Source: Fasciolopsis buskii (taxonomy: Eukaryota; Platyhelminthes; Trematoda; Plagiorchiida; Fasciolidae). From it: a DNA stretch of 64,000 nt. The notes below the pieces were generated by a model. That model saw nothing but the letters and a program-made list of their open reading frames with translations. It was not told the DNA's origin and did not search any database. This document shows, in pieces, positions 49,125 through 61,373 of the stretch. The position numbers and the translations under genes are program-made. The stretch spans positions 1-64,000 of the forward strand of contig LUCM01003993.1 in NCBI GenBank assembly GCA_008360955.1, in the 5' to 3' direction. Numbering within the stretch: the first letter of the stretch is position 1; every line of letters begins with the position of its first letter.

Positions 49125-49589
49125 CCAATACATGGCGCATCGATTTTTCGATACACTCCTTACGTCGTTTGGTCCGGCTATTTCTTTTTCTCCATATCAC
49201 CAATGAGGATTTTATCCGGGCTCCAATGCACCTCAATCTACTGCTCTTTCACGACAGTAAAGTGGGGTTTTGGAGCAGGTATCAGTGCCCAAATGAGATA
49301 ACTTGCTGATGGTTGGGAGGTTGATTGAGGCATGAAAAGTTTGCTTCTTTCGTGGGCCCATTTGAGACGATATTCCTTGTCTCAGGTATGTAGACGTTCC
49401 TCGTTTGTGTTGGTAAAAATTTACTGATAATGCTGTTTTTACTCACTATGTATTGTGAAGTCTTATTTATTGTAAATGTTTCCATTGAATAACAATGCAA
49501 CCGATTTCCCTAACATTATTTTCAACTGATTACTAGATCCAATAGGGCACTGGTTATCATGCTCTTATAATGACATGTCTTCTACGTAC

Positions 49590-50555
49590 CTCACAAACTG
49601 AAAATACACCAAGGTTTTGCACTTGACAAAAAAATTCCGCATAGATTACTCCAGTCGAACAAGAAATGCAAAACACCCACTCCAACCTCGCGCCGTCGGA
49701 CTGGGTCGGAACAGAAAACAAACTGACTTCAGTCAACCATTCGTCATCCTCCCGACCCAGATTATGCATGCAAACAGTTAAACTGATTTTGCAAAGAGGA
49801 ACATCTGGATCTCCCTTTAGAGGTGATGGAAGATAGACTGGACATCTAATTGGCAACTTGGTCAGATAAGCAATCAAATTAATAACTCCTCGTCAAGGCT
49901 GATTACCAGGGATTCATGGAGGTACAAGTTGCACATATGACCGCAGACACACAGCGAATCGGTTCCACATAGTCTGGAATGGGATTCATCATCAAGTAAA
50001 CAAGGTGAAAAGGAGCAATACGAAACCACGAACAGTGTAAAACACGGAAGCGGGGATATCTACAAATTTGGCAATTATTCGAGAATAAAACGAGTTCAAC
50101 CACACTAAATGAATTGACCGAGCACGATCACCAGCTCTGACCAACGAAATACGGGATTTTCGTTCGCGAGGCAAAATATACATCAAAAGTCATTACAGTC
50201 TGACGAAGGCATTTTTAGAGTAGTAGTCGGGATAACCACTAAAAATACTGATTATTATTTGGTTTCTCGTACAAATTGCATTCTAACAAGATTAAGATAA
50301 TACTGTTTGGTCAACATCTGCACTGAGTATCGTAAGAGTTTTATCATCTAAAACACCTGTAATCAAATCCCAGTGGTTTGCGAGCTTCTCCATGTTACGA
50401 ACTAGACCTTGTAGTGGAAGCGTCAGGATTGGATCCCAAAAGATGGATCTCTGTGTGCACAGGGTACAGTCAAGTCCAGCAAAATAAGTGTTGTATGCAC
50501 TGCATTGACCGGGTGGGGAGGATTTTTCAGACTTCATATAACGAAATGACACTTT
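49590..50555 (-). CDS. Candidate three-exon host gene fragment, unrecognised
   Basis: Three minus-strand exons: 50555-50304 (252 bases), 50059-49907 (153) and 49856-49590 (267). Each is open, a multiple of three, and in phase 0 at both ends, so they join into about 224 uninterrupted codons. The introns are 244 bases (gtatta...tttgtag) and 50 bases (gtaatc...gaccaag). The last exon ends at a good donor gtacgt, and the first follows a cattgag acceptor, so more exons are expected on both sides. Exon 1 includes GLDCTLCTQRSIFWDPIL, then LVRNMEKLANHWDLITGVL. Exon 2 is cysteine-rich (LCGTDSLCVCGHMCNLYL). Exon 3 includes KISLTVCMHNLGREDDEWL, then ARLEWVFCISCSTGVIYAEF. I recognise no family. The agreement of phases and splice sites is the main evidence. 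Confidence 0.45.
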
Positions 50556-50599
50556 CTCAATATGAAAACAGCAACATAATCAGTGGATAGTCTACTGTA

Positions 50600-51250
50600 C
50601 AAAACGATTTTTCAGCCGAATCAGACAGACGTTCGACGGTCAATCGGGTTTGTGGCCTAAGTTATCAGTGGGGACATTATGGATAGGCAGAAGGGGTACA
50701 GACATTGGGTTGGAGACAGAAGAGACAGGTTAAATAAAAGAGAAGGAACTCTGAGCAGTAGCATACTTATCACTACCCACCCATCCCATGCAGTGGGCAG
50801 CGCGGTTCTCGTCATCCCGCGCGTCGATCAACGTAGTATGCAATTATTTGTAGACGTATAATTCATCGCGATTGATGGACGGGAGCTGCTAGGGCGTCAA
50901 ACCGCTAAACAGAACAACGATTACGGTTCTCAACCAGAACCTTCGGTTCTAACGAACCTGATCGAAAAGCTGCGGGTATAGCTGAGTGGAAGCTCATCCA
51001 CTCGGATCAATTATTCTTCCACTCATTTATCCCACTGAGCTGCCAACTCAGATCAACCCCGACAGAGAGGACCAGGAGACTTCTTCATCAGGCCTCTTAC
51101 CCATTGGCAAATTCACAGACATGATTGGCTCTTCGGCTTGAGATAAACCATCTTGTATGGCTCGTTGGGTAATGGAGGCACGGAAGCAGTCACATCACGT
51201 TAAGGTGCAGTCTCGCTATGACGGACAGTCTCGTTTGCTTTGAATAACAC
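50600..51250. other. 3' flank of the Gypsy remnant; possible LTR not demonstrable
   Basis: Minus-strand sequence downstream of the pol remnant. Nothing readable as integrase. An LTR would be expected near here, but no matching copy was found on the other side at 53.5-54.5 kb. Confidence 0.3.
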
Positions 51251-52343
51251 TATCGGCCTTTGTTTTATCATGCCTCAGGAATGACTCAAACTTAGCAGTT
51301 ATATCAAGACAAAGTGATTGCCATCTCGGCACTCATACCGAGAACCGATTGTGCTCCACATGTGGATTTTGGACGGGTGAAAAGCTGAAAATTCCCATTC
51401 CTCGTGGATGTTACCAATCAAGACCAAACCAGTGACCGGCTAGGACCGCCAAACCGCTGCAGTAAAATTTTAGCTTTACCAGCTTTCTTTTTCACTGAAG
51501 AGCCTCAAAGCTGCAGCGTTCCATTTCAAATTTTGTTGCGGTATGTGGACAGCTTTTCTCCGCCCACTGTTCGCAGCACAGCGCAATGAGAATGATATAC
51601 GTTCACGCTCTCCTGGGCCATAGCGCCAAAGTATTGATGGTTGGTTCAACAAAAGGTTAGTTTAACCTCCAATCACGCCAGTATTGTCGCATTTACTGAT
51701 GATCGCATAAAACTACCGGTCACAACTTTACACCCCGTAATCGACTGATAATTGTCCTATTCCAGTAAAATATAAACTTGCACTAACGGAGTTAGAGAGG
51801 CTTTTATGAATTCGACAAAAACATAATCACTGCCCTTCGCTATAGGTTGCCCTCACACTCGCCGGTTCATAGCCGTTCATCTGATGACTTAACTGAAAAC
51901 AGAGGTTCGTGTCACAGAATTGGGGACGAACCGATAGTAGTACTCCAAACATCCCAGAATGGAATGCAGGTGGGATTAATTTCTCGGCAGCTCCGCACTT
52001 GCCAGTGGTCTCAAGCGTTCGGGATCCGGTTGGTAAACGGTCGCGATGATTTTAAATCCAAGGAATTCCATTTCAGAGACATAGAGCTTGCATGTGGTAG
52101 TTTTGATGGAGGCGTTCCGCTGGATCAGGCGATTGAGTATGAATTTCAATCGTGAACCATGTTCTTGTCTGGTGGCACCGAAGCAAATGCCTGTACTCCA
52201 TCCAACCCTTGAATCCCCGTGTCTATGCAGTCGAGGACCCGGACTGGGGTGACAGGGGAATCTGCAAGTATGCATTCGTCAGGTCCATTCTCGAGAAGTA
52301 TCGATTGCGGTGTATGTACTTCATGAAATCTTCGAGCTTCCAT

Positions 52344-52380
<37 letters not shown>

Positions 52381-53400
52381 CTGTAGTACTAGTGGTAGCA
52401 GTAGCAGTGGTAGTACATCCATGCAACCGACAATTGGAAGTCAGGCGGCAGCCACCGCAAATACGAGGTATCTTCCCATCACTTTTCCTTCCCACCACAA
52501 TCAGAGTGGTCCAGACTGACGAACCGACACGGGAAATAATGTCCTCCTGGTCCATCCCGTTTATCGCTTTCAAGAAACCGACCTTCCCGTTGGCTCTATG
52601 GCAGCGCTCATCGCTTTATGATCGCCGGATTGCCATCAGCTTCCAGTATCGCTGGTTCAACTGCCAACTGGCCTTTGCTATTGGAGCAACGTTCGATCAA
52701 TCTATAAATTGTTCACTGTTCTGGGGTTGCACCTGATGTCGCTTGAATTGAAAATGAGTGACCCAACCTACACAGGGCTTTCAACCCTAAAATAGAGGAG
52801 CCAAGAATCGAATGAACATGACTTCCCGCTGCAACCGTACCGGAATACTGGATCCACCAATTAGTATGAGGCGGTGTCTAGTGATGCCATGGGTGCCCAC
52901 AGCAGTAGGCTTGATAAGAACATCTGGCTGTTTCACGTCAATGGCTTTCATGAGAATAATCGATTCGCAACTTCTTTTATGAACAATGAACCGATGTTGT
53001 ACTCCATACGGTAACTGAACAGTTAGGTAAAGAAATTGACCGGAATCAGCAACTTCACTGTTAGTACAGGACTGACATCTTCCGAAGCCTCGCTGTTCTT
53101 ACTCATCACCGTGTACCTGGACCAACGGTATAACTTCCGAAGATGATCAGCCTTTCCTCATGAATAGCATGCCGCATGTTCAAATCAGCATCTGGAATGT
53201 AAATGGAACTCAGCACACGAGAAGCGATTAACCAGTTTGGTCTCTTGTTCTGACTTTTTCCCAATAGGTAGCTCCTAAGATCCCTGTGTGGATTACCGGA
53301 CGGACTGAACTGAGTCTTTTGAAAATGAACAACAGAATGTCTGGCTGTGGGATTAGAAACACCGTTCCCAAATGGCTCGAGCTTAGGCAAATGTTGAATC
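51250..53400 (-). mobile_element. Ty3/Gypsy LTR retrotransposon pol remnant
   Basis: Order on the minus strand: a degenerate zinc knuckle near 53195-53105 (CAEFHLHSRC, then AACYS.GKADHL); an aspartic-protease region (about 53010-52780) with YGVQHRFIV, where the DTGS active site is replaced by HKRS, then SIILMKAIDV, KPTAVGTHGITRHRL and a degenerate ILGLK; and the reverse transcriptase from about 52640 with SGDG-type linker DGNPAIIK, LIVVGRKSDGK, RICGGCRLTSN, WKLEDFMKYIHRNRYFSRMD, TNAYLQIPLSPQ, GIQGLDG, FGATRQEHGSRL, EMEFLGFKI, YQPDPERLRPLASAELPRN, and LGCLEYYYRFVPN (about 51925). RNase H sequence beyond 51900 is only weakly suggested, and integrase is not seen. Two internal losses and many stops make it inactive. 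Confidence 0.75.
52344..52415. repeat. (TAG)n/(ACT)n microsatellite within the Gypsy reverse transcriptase
   Basis: About twenty trinucleotide units, imperfect at one end. On the coding (minus) strand it reads as a run of threonine codons between the GGCRLTSN...HGC and WKLEDFMK blocks. Confidence 0.92.
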
Positions 53401-53529
53401 CTGTTTGAACAATAATTTCTTTTAAATTTCAGTGGTTGACATTGGAGAAAAGCCGTTTGATCCTTTTACTTCGAGTCTCGCTGGATATTGCACCACAGTT
53501 CGAACCATAAGATCCCGTCTTCAGTCTCA

Positions 53530-53910
53530 GCCGCATCAACATTCAGGTTCAACTGTTCAGCACTATGCAGTTTCACCACACGACCCTGGTTGTAGTACCT
53601 GGAATTGAAATTAGTACATTTCCGAACCGATAGGAATAACCAGTAGGCGCTGAATTGCCTGCGACTCAAAATACGCAAACAGAGACAACGAGAAGGTCAT
53701 AACCGAGTGCAGACATTTTCGACTTTTATTCACAGTCCATGCATCTACACACAAAATTGGATGTACCCCTATTAGTGGAATACATTCCGTCCAACGGTCT
53801 TCAAGGAATGTTTGTACTTCACGACCGCTTGTCACTACGGTTCTCAGAGGCTGGGTGTCTACCCAATTTAGATCGAAGTTTTACCAGACTGTATTACGCG
53901 ACTTGCAGGT
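53530..53910 (+). repeat. Interspersed repeat A, copy 3
   Basis: Carries GTGGAATACATTCCGTCCAA, ACTTCACGACCGCTTGTCAC and GTGTCTACCCAATTTAGATCG, plus the upstream block (CCGAACCGATAGGAATAACC, AGTAGGCGCTGAATTG) shared with the 60.7-kb copy. It lies just upstream of the Gypsy remnant, in inverse orientation to it. Confidence 0.68.
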
Positions 53911-53914
53911 AGGC

Positions 53915-56900
53915 TCTCCACAATACCGCATTATGAATAATTTCGTACAGATTAATTTGTCACTATGTTGTTAGCATGAACAATTTAATAAAATTGGTAC
54001 TCGAAATAACATCACAAACTCGGATTGCCGCCGCAGACTGAGATATCTTTGAACCCAGACTAAGAATTCGAAGATGGGAAGAAAGTCTCGATAATTGGAA
54101 AAGATATTACAATTGATTTACATGATATTTGTATATAGTAAATAGACAGTGACGTCATCAATGGAATACCTTTTGCAAATGACAATCAGGGAATATATAC
54201 TTTTCTTGGTCATGAGTCGCAGCGACTTAGATTGGTTGGTTATAGTTGCAGAAAATAGTAAAGCTATATCTAACTGTATTGTTTGATCTCCACGTGGATG
54301 CCTCACGGACAATCAAAAATCTTTTACGAAGAAAATATATGAAAATTAACGGTTCCTTTTTCTGTATGCTCAGCTACTTAGATGACTCACTAATCCGGTC
54401 GTTATCAAGAGTTCAGCGTCTTGGCGGCATCCTATTGGGTTCAACCTTTTTATTAAAAATAGTGTATAATATTGTATCGTTACTAGGGGAAGTAGAAAAC
54501 CTACTAACGAGCTTAAGTATTACAACAACAATTATGGCATAATTCAAGCCCTAAGGCCTTAGTTAAAATTTCGCGAATTCAGGACTATTCCCTAATCGCT
54601 CATTTTTGCTTAGTCGCAGCTGCTTTCCGATGCTGACAAGCATTGTTAAGGAAGTAATATGACACAAATATGACTGACTCCGTTTGGTAAGCGTCTTTCG
54701 AATTATAGAACATAAAGTGTTTAAGATATTCCCATCCACAATAATGTTTCTAGGTTTGCAAATAGGGCCTTGTTACAATTGGGAGAGAGACCTTGAAATT
54801 GAACTGTCTGTGTTCATTCGCTTGAATATATCGTTTAACATAATCCTATTTTTCAACACTCATAACCATGTACGCCCTGGATTTGTTAAAATATCGAAAA
54901 GTAGTGTTAATAGTTAACCTCTAACCAACTCTTTTGCAAATGTAGCTGTAATTTCTGTTCATTGTTTCCTTTCCTTCTCTATCTATTCCAGATGTCAGTG
55001 ATATAAGGTTGAACGACGCTCCCTCCTACCGTTAATACCGTTGATTAAAATTTTGCCACTCTTCTATCCTATGAATCCGGCACTGTGGCATTTTTCTACT
55101 CTCTGGAGCGTGTGAGCCTAATGGGTACGTCGATGACTGATGGTCTAGAAATTCGTTCATCAAGTACTTATCTCGCGTCTATCTCGGACCAATTTCAGAC
55201 CACTTCCATATCTGCCAAACATTCATATCCCAGACTGTCTGTTAGAGAAGCCACAATCTGTTATCATGAAAAGACAGAATTACTAATGCATTCTCCCATA
55301 AAGTTCGCATTCGATACAGGAGACTTACAAAGAAGCAACTTAGCACCTACAGGAAATGTCGCGAACTGACAGGTAGCTCTGAAAATGTTTCGGTCATGGG
55401 ATGCACTTCACACCAACATCGCTCTCGACAAATGTAGGGCTTTAATAATAAAAATGAGTAGTCCCAATGGTTTTACCAAAAAAACTAAACTCTACATGCT
55501 GAAAATAATTCTACCGGAAATGTTGAAGGATTCTCATTTCTATTTGGGTGAATGAATTCGAAGCTTGACCACCGATTTATCACTCAACAAAGAGTGAAGG
55601 TGGTCCTGTAACTTACGTCGGCCCTTCTTGGTGTAATTCTTTAAAAGTGTTACATCTGTGCAACGGCAAATAACCTTGTTTCTTATCAGTAGAATCACTG
55701 ACGAAAATAAAGCCGTTTTTGAAATAAAACGGAAAAGAAACAAGAGAAAATGTACCTTCCCCTTTAGGTCTATTTAGCTCGTTGGCTAAAAGTACATAGG
55801 ATGGAAATGAAGTGACCGGACCATTGCTTTATTCCATAGGTATTCCAAAGTGTTCTAAGACAAACCGGACTAAATTAGAATTTGAACGCGTAATTTGCAA
55901 TGCCTTCCACAATCACGGTGCCTTGATCCAAATCTTGTGAGTGACCCAAAGATAGACCATGATGGTTGATGCATCATTCCTAATAAATTGAAAGCGTTGT
56001 GGTGCGTACATCAGCTTGGTGGAGTCGATGGACCAGATTTTCTTTTTTTTCAAACTTCAGATTCAAGAAGTTCTTTTGAAGGTACTGATTAAAATTTCAG
56101 TAGACTGAAGAACCAAGACTGCATTTAGCTCATGTACAACTTAGGTCAGTTAATGATGGTCTCTCTCAATTTGCAGACCTCAATTCATGTTTTCGATCAG
56201 CCATGAATTGTATTCATTCGCTCAGAAACCACAACTGCGTTATCTCTCTCAAGTTGCTATAAGAGATACTCCAGTATTTTCCGCAGTTTGAAAGTCTTGT
56301 TTCACTCTTTATCAGTCATATGTCACTGCTTAGCGGTGATCCTCGGTTGATCAAGACAGTTTCTAAGGCACGAATGTTGCAGTTTGTAGACACAAGGCTT
56401 TTAAAATACGAAAAATACTGCAATGAATAAATCGTATAAAGGGCATGATGTACGCTTAAACAAAGGGCTATGTGTCCGAAGTCGGCAAGCGATAGCCATT
56501 CTGAAACGATCCCATTCTGATCGAAAATGAGACATTTTACACGGAAATGACGTGTAAATGTAGTGAAGCTGCATTCAAATCACGAAATATAATACGTTGT
56601 AGCATACTAATAATGGAAGGCAAACGAATTAAGCAATCAAAATTTGACCGGGGAAAAAAAGATAAAGCCTGGCTCCAGTCAAGCTGATTGGCTGACGATC
56701 GATTCACGTATCAGTGTCTCACTTCACCATTAAACACTAATGTCATCTTTTAATAAGCTGAAACCTAATAGTAAGTGTTGTTGGCATGCGTGGTGGACTG
56801 AATCCCGTTAACAATTCTTGTTAGCCTGGTCTGGCCAAAGGCTGCTGTAAATTACCAATTAAATAGTACAAGGTTGTCAGTCGCAATCGATCTCAGGTTA

Positions 56901-59900
56901 TGATATGAAGTTATTCTATGCATTAGCAATAAAAAAATACAGGTAATTACAGAAAGGTTTATGTTTCATGTAAGAGATGTGTCATGAGGACTTGAACCTG
57001 ATAACATTTAGCACTATCAGAAGTTTTAATCAGTTTGTTACGATGTCGCTCAAGTCACCAGTAGGAAACGTCTTTTGCGACAATTGACTGTCGAAAACCG
57101 AACTCGAGCACCGAGTGCAGCACTTCCTAATAAAAAAATTGAACCACTAGAAAAATTACGGATTATGAATAACTGAGTCGTTCATATAGTGCCGACAAAT
57201 GTCCGAGGATTAGATAACTTTTGCCACAGGTGATTGAAGTCCTATGTGCCAGTGATCCTAGAATTTACTCATCCAGGTGTCGGATCATATTAATTCAATT
57301 GGATTGGATCTTCAATGACCAGTGGACTCCCCGGAAATGGCGTCGGATAGTGCGTTACTTTGAAGTTAATTGAATTGTAAACAAAAGCCGCAGAAAGGTG
57401 CAACCAGGATCCTGGATTTACAGATTCTGAAAGTATGCTGTGCTGCAGAAGTCACTTCTGGTTGACTGCAACGACAAAACTTCCCCGACCAAGCTACGGT
57501 GAGTGGACTGCGAGTTGGCCTTCACGCCTCTAGTCGATGTACTATTCTTGGCTTGCAATTTGGCTTCAAGAAGAAGACGAGTGGTACGAGTGAAATGACC
57601 AACACGTGGGACAGGATAATCTCTCTGAGTTCCTCTGACCTCCAGGTTTGGTTAGCGTACTAATGATGTCACTATGGTTGATGGAAAGACATTTTCAATC
57701 TAAGCGCGAGTTTTGATGATGACAAGATCTCGAAAATGTGAAAGCAAAGCGCCGAGCATATCCGACTAACCGGACAGGGCCAGAAGGATCAGCATCTGGT
57801 GATACTAATTTCACCCAATTTCCCATAGCCCTGTTGATCTACTTTCAACTTTCGCTTCCTGAAAGAATTCGTCTGAAACAAATGCCGCCTTCGATGTACA
57901 GTTAGTGCCTACTCACGTCCGATTTAGATCAAGATACTATACTTGACGATCGCTTGTTAGCATATAAAATAAAAAAGGAACAAATGTAAAATTATGTTAA
58001 CCATTCCGTCCTCTTGGTCCACTTCAATGAAGCAAAACGCACGATGTAGAGAATTGCTATTGGTTAAAATTCTCAATTCTTTGCTGATACGGGATCATAG
58101 AAAAAAAAATATAGGGTAGTAATCGTCCGTGTGATTGAGCTTGAAAACATTTACAGACGGAATAGATTCCGAACGACAGCACTAATAAGTACAGCTTGCA
58201 GACAGGCGTACATTGACAACCATGCCAACCAGCTGAACTCAATGTAAAATAACATTCAGGAAGGGTGACGAAACGATAAATGAGATTATAGGTCATTACC
58301 ACGAAAACAACAGCGGTCCAACAGGCGTATTTTTAAAGTGGTTCAACCTGTAGTCAAAGGAGGATTAGCGCTCCATTGAACCTTAACGAACAATTATGTG
58401 GTGCTAGATCATAGAAGACCAGAAAGCTCCTACAAATACGTGAATCAGTCGCAAGTACTAGTGATTCCAGCTGTTTAAGTGCTCATATACCATCCTTCCA
58501 CTGTAATAAACGGCATGAGAATCTCGGCAGTATGATTTTACGATACACGACTCTGCCCTTGACCACTGTTCGTCCCGGTTAGCCTTGGCAGTCTTGTCCG
58601 ATCGAGATTGGCCTTTTTAGTCCGTTTGTATGACTCGTTCCCCGCCGGACGATCACAAACGAAACTGCTAAAATTAGGAGTTACAATTATCTCTATGGGA
58701 TTGCCAAGCAGGGCGTTCATACAAAACGTTATCATCGTCGTCCGCACCAATAACGGCAGTCCTGATGATATGGGCAGTGCGTAGGTTGGTGTTAAAAGTG
58801 TTTGTGACGTGGAATGTGAATTCATGGACCAAAACTCTGTGAAAAGTCCCCCAAACTGAGCTACACAAAGTGGCAACTTCGATTTATCAACCCACCTGAA
58901 AAGTAGTTAAATGTGCGGTAGATGAGTACAAATATACGACTACCGAGTTTCAACTCATTTCAATGCATGATACAAAATCCATCCTGAGAAAGTTGCATTT
59001 TTGAACGAGATGCTCATGTTCGAAACAAAAATTGCTAATATTGCACAACATGTAAAAGTATTCTACAGCTATTTTATAATCTTTTAAATGCAACTGGTTT
59101 GCTGAACATTTTGCACCTCGTGCTGGAAATATGACCGTAACAGTCATTTGGAATGTCTGGTGATCTCTACAGGTAGTTTCCCCTCGGTGATTGTTGATGA
59201 GCTCGTCGGAATAGAAAAACTTAGAAAATTCGAACCAATGTTCCTCATTGGAAAAATGCTAACGACGAACAGTCGTTTAAAAACCGTAAAAGTTGCTGTA
59301 TGCATGTTCTAACCCTAAGTTAATGTTTGTGTTGCGGAAGGATTAGGTAGTGTCATGTCTAGTTGAAATAATTCGGCATTAGAAATCCATGAAGATTTAT
59401 CTTCAGGAAATTTTAGCTGTTCATGTGAAAGTCAACAAAAATAGTTAATGTAAACTCAGCTGATCTGGTTCAAATTTGAAATTCTATTTAAGTCTTATTG
59501 TGGTTTTTAGTCTTATTTAGGACACATGCATCATCTAACCTTAACTTGCATCCCCGTATTTCTCATTCCTCGAGTCTTTTTAACTGATGGATCACAGTTG
59601 GTACATTCGTCTTCTACTTCTGCTTTTGATGTAGGGGCGTGTGGTACTCGGTTCAGATACCTCAGCTACGTTTAGATCCCCTATATTCTGCTAGTTGATC
59701 TATCCTCCTTACCTCTGCTTAGACAGGTACGTATTGGCCATTCTTTGGGACTATTCTTTTCAGTCCTCCTTGGTACACTTACGGTAGAAACGAACCCAAG
59801 TTCCCTTTGTTACATCAGCAGTACGGAACTGAACCAGATTTGGTACAGAAGACGCACACTACCAATTTGATGTGGCGTCAGTTTTGGAAAGGCAAGTCCT

Positions 59901-60390
59901 CAAAAGGCCTCATGGATTATAAATGTACTTGCATTCGCTTTTCAAAAGATGACTTTTAACTGTCTACTGCTACTACTACTACCGCTACCAGTGTCAGCTG
60001 ACTGGTTAGTGTTAACCTCTTTCTATTTTAGGAAACACATTACAGATATCGAAAATGATAATGACGCGTCTGGTGAAACTATGACATCGGATGACTGAGT
60101 GTGATGCAGCAGCGTAGTACGGCGGGACTAATCTAAGCCTTCATTTTCGTTGTTTCGTATCCGTATTTAAGCATTCGTCATATTTTTCAGCCTCTAGATT
60201 GAATATGAGCAGCTGGTAACGTTATCGTCACTGCCTGACTCAACACAGTCTGAATATTAGATTCGCATTCTAATTTTTATCACACGCCTAAGAGTTGTAG
60301 ACAATTCAACGGGTGAGGAGCTTCAAACGCACACACAACAGTGGGCATATTTTGACTACTAGAACTGTAACCTATTATCCACCTCTTATT
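53915..60390. other. No definite gene
   Basis: Long AT-rich stretch with only short or motif-free open frames (the longest are 54246-54542 +, 55085-55369 + and 58538-58876 -). A perfect B-box GGTTCAAGTCC occurs on the minus strand at 56992 without a recognisable SINE body. A short (TAC)n run lies at 59964-59990. Confidence 0.3.
59964..59990. repeat. Short imperfect (TAC)n run
   Basis: Tri-nucleotide run CTACTGCTACTACTACTACC. Same unit as the repeats at 26.9 kb and, on the other strand, 52.35 kb. Confidence 0.7.
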
Positions 60391-60394
60391 TGTA

Positions 60395-60472
60395 GTAAAT
60401 CATACATAATGTTATATATTGGCATGAGTACGAATATCCGAAAACGAGCTTGTTTGTCACACTGTGTTGTTT
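60395..60472 (+). repeat. Solitary Penelope-like terminal sequence
   Basis: GGCATGAGTACGAAT, then CCGAAAACGAGCTTGTTTG, matches the 3' end of the element at 8.5-9.9 kb (about 9813-9845), including the preceding TATATA stretch. No coding sequence adjoins it. Confidence 0.7.
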
Positions 60473-60529
60473 CCCAATATGCTCTGTGGGATTATTCGGA
60501 AATCTAAAACAATGGCAGATAAATGTTGT

Positions 60530-60945
60530 AACATGTAACGTTGAAGTTCAATAAACCGCTCAGAGACAGCTGCGATCGATTAGCTCTTGTAATGTAACAT
60601 TTAGACTTGGAATTGGTGTTCGAAATTCTGTCAGTTACGGTAGCGAACCGATACGTAATGCCCGTTAGTATTGAATTGGCTCCGACCCAAACTAGACAAA
60701 CGACGTAAATAAGAAAACGATGACAGAGAGGAAACACGTTCAAGGTGTATTCAGATCTCATGGGTTTATCCACAAAACTGGAGATATCTCGACTGGAGGA
60801 ATTCATTCCGTCCAGTCGCCCTCACGGAAGGCTTGGATTTCACTGCTGTTTGTTCTAAATGTCCTGATTGATTGCTTATCTACGCAGCTTAGCGTGAAGC
60901 TGTACTGAAATATATCATGGGACCTAAACGTAAACTCGCCAGAGA
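60530..60945 (+). repeat. Interspersed repeat A, copy 4
   Basis: Full-length-looking copy with both blocks: GTTACGGTAGCGAACCGATA, TAGTATTGAATTGGC, then GGAATTCATTCCGTCCAGTC, GGATTTCACTGCTG, TTGCTTATCTACGCAGC and AGCGTGAAGCTGTA. It starts about 60 bases after the solitary Penelope terminus. Confidence 0.73.
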
Positions 60946-61300
60946 TGTTCGACTCACAATCGTCCGTTGGCAACCCAATTCAGATGAGATGGATGTGCAC
61001 AGCTGAAGACTTCCGACAAGGATGACGCAGCTGTCCCGTGTTTCCATGTCTTCTTAGCAGCAAAATTTAGCATTGTGATCACGTGATAAATGATTTTTGC
61101 AAGCGAATTTCCCTGGTAACTTAATCCTGCACTGCAGGCGGTACGTCGAATTTCAGCATTAGCAAAAAAACTGGGCACATACTTAGCCGAAAAATTGCAG
61201 CAGAATCAGTCAAGGTTCTTTATCGGGTTCAAGCTATACGATGGACACATTTTCTCGAATAAGATGCTGACGCCCGTTATTAGTGCTCATCTAACACGAT

Positions 61301-61370
<70 letters not shown>
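61301..61370. repeat. (TA)n microsatellite
   Basis: About 70 bases of nearly pure TA with a single TACA interruption. Confidence 0.95.

Positions 61371-61373
<3 letters not shown>

Noticed and set aside
49907..50103. Alternative frame resembling the CXXC-type zinc finger region of Sec24 proteins
   Set aside because: Cysteine spacing does not fit the Sec23/Sec24 zinc finger, and the phase-0 frame of the same exon joins cleanly to its neighbours.
52152..52736. 194-codon plus-strand open frame with a long valine run
   Set aside because: It is antisense to the Gypsy reverse transcriptase; the valine run is the trinucleotide microsatellite read on the wrong strand.
58538..58876. 112-codon minus-strand open frame
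   Set aside because: Protein-like composition but two competing open frames on the same strand and no motif or splice context to choose between them.
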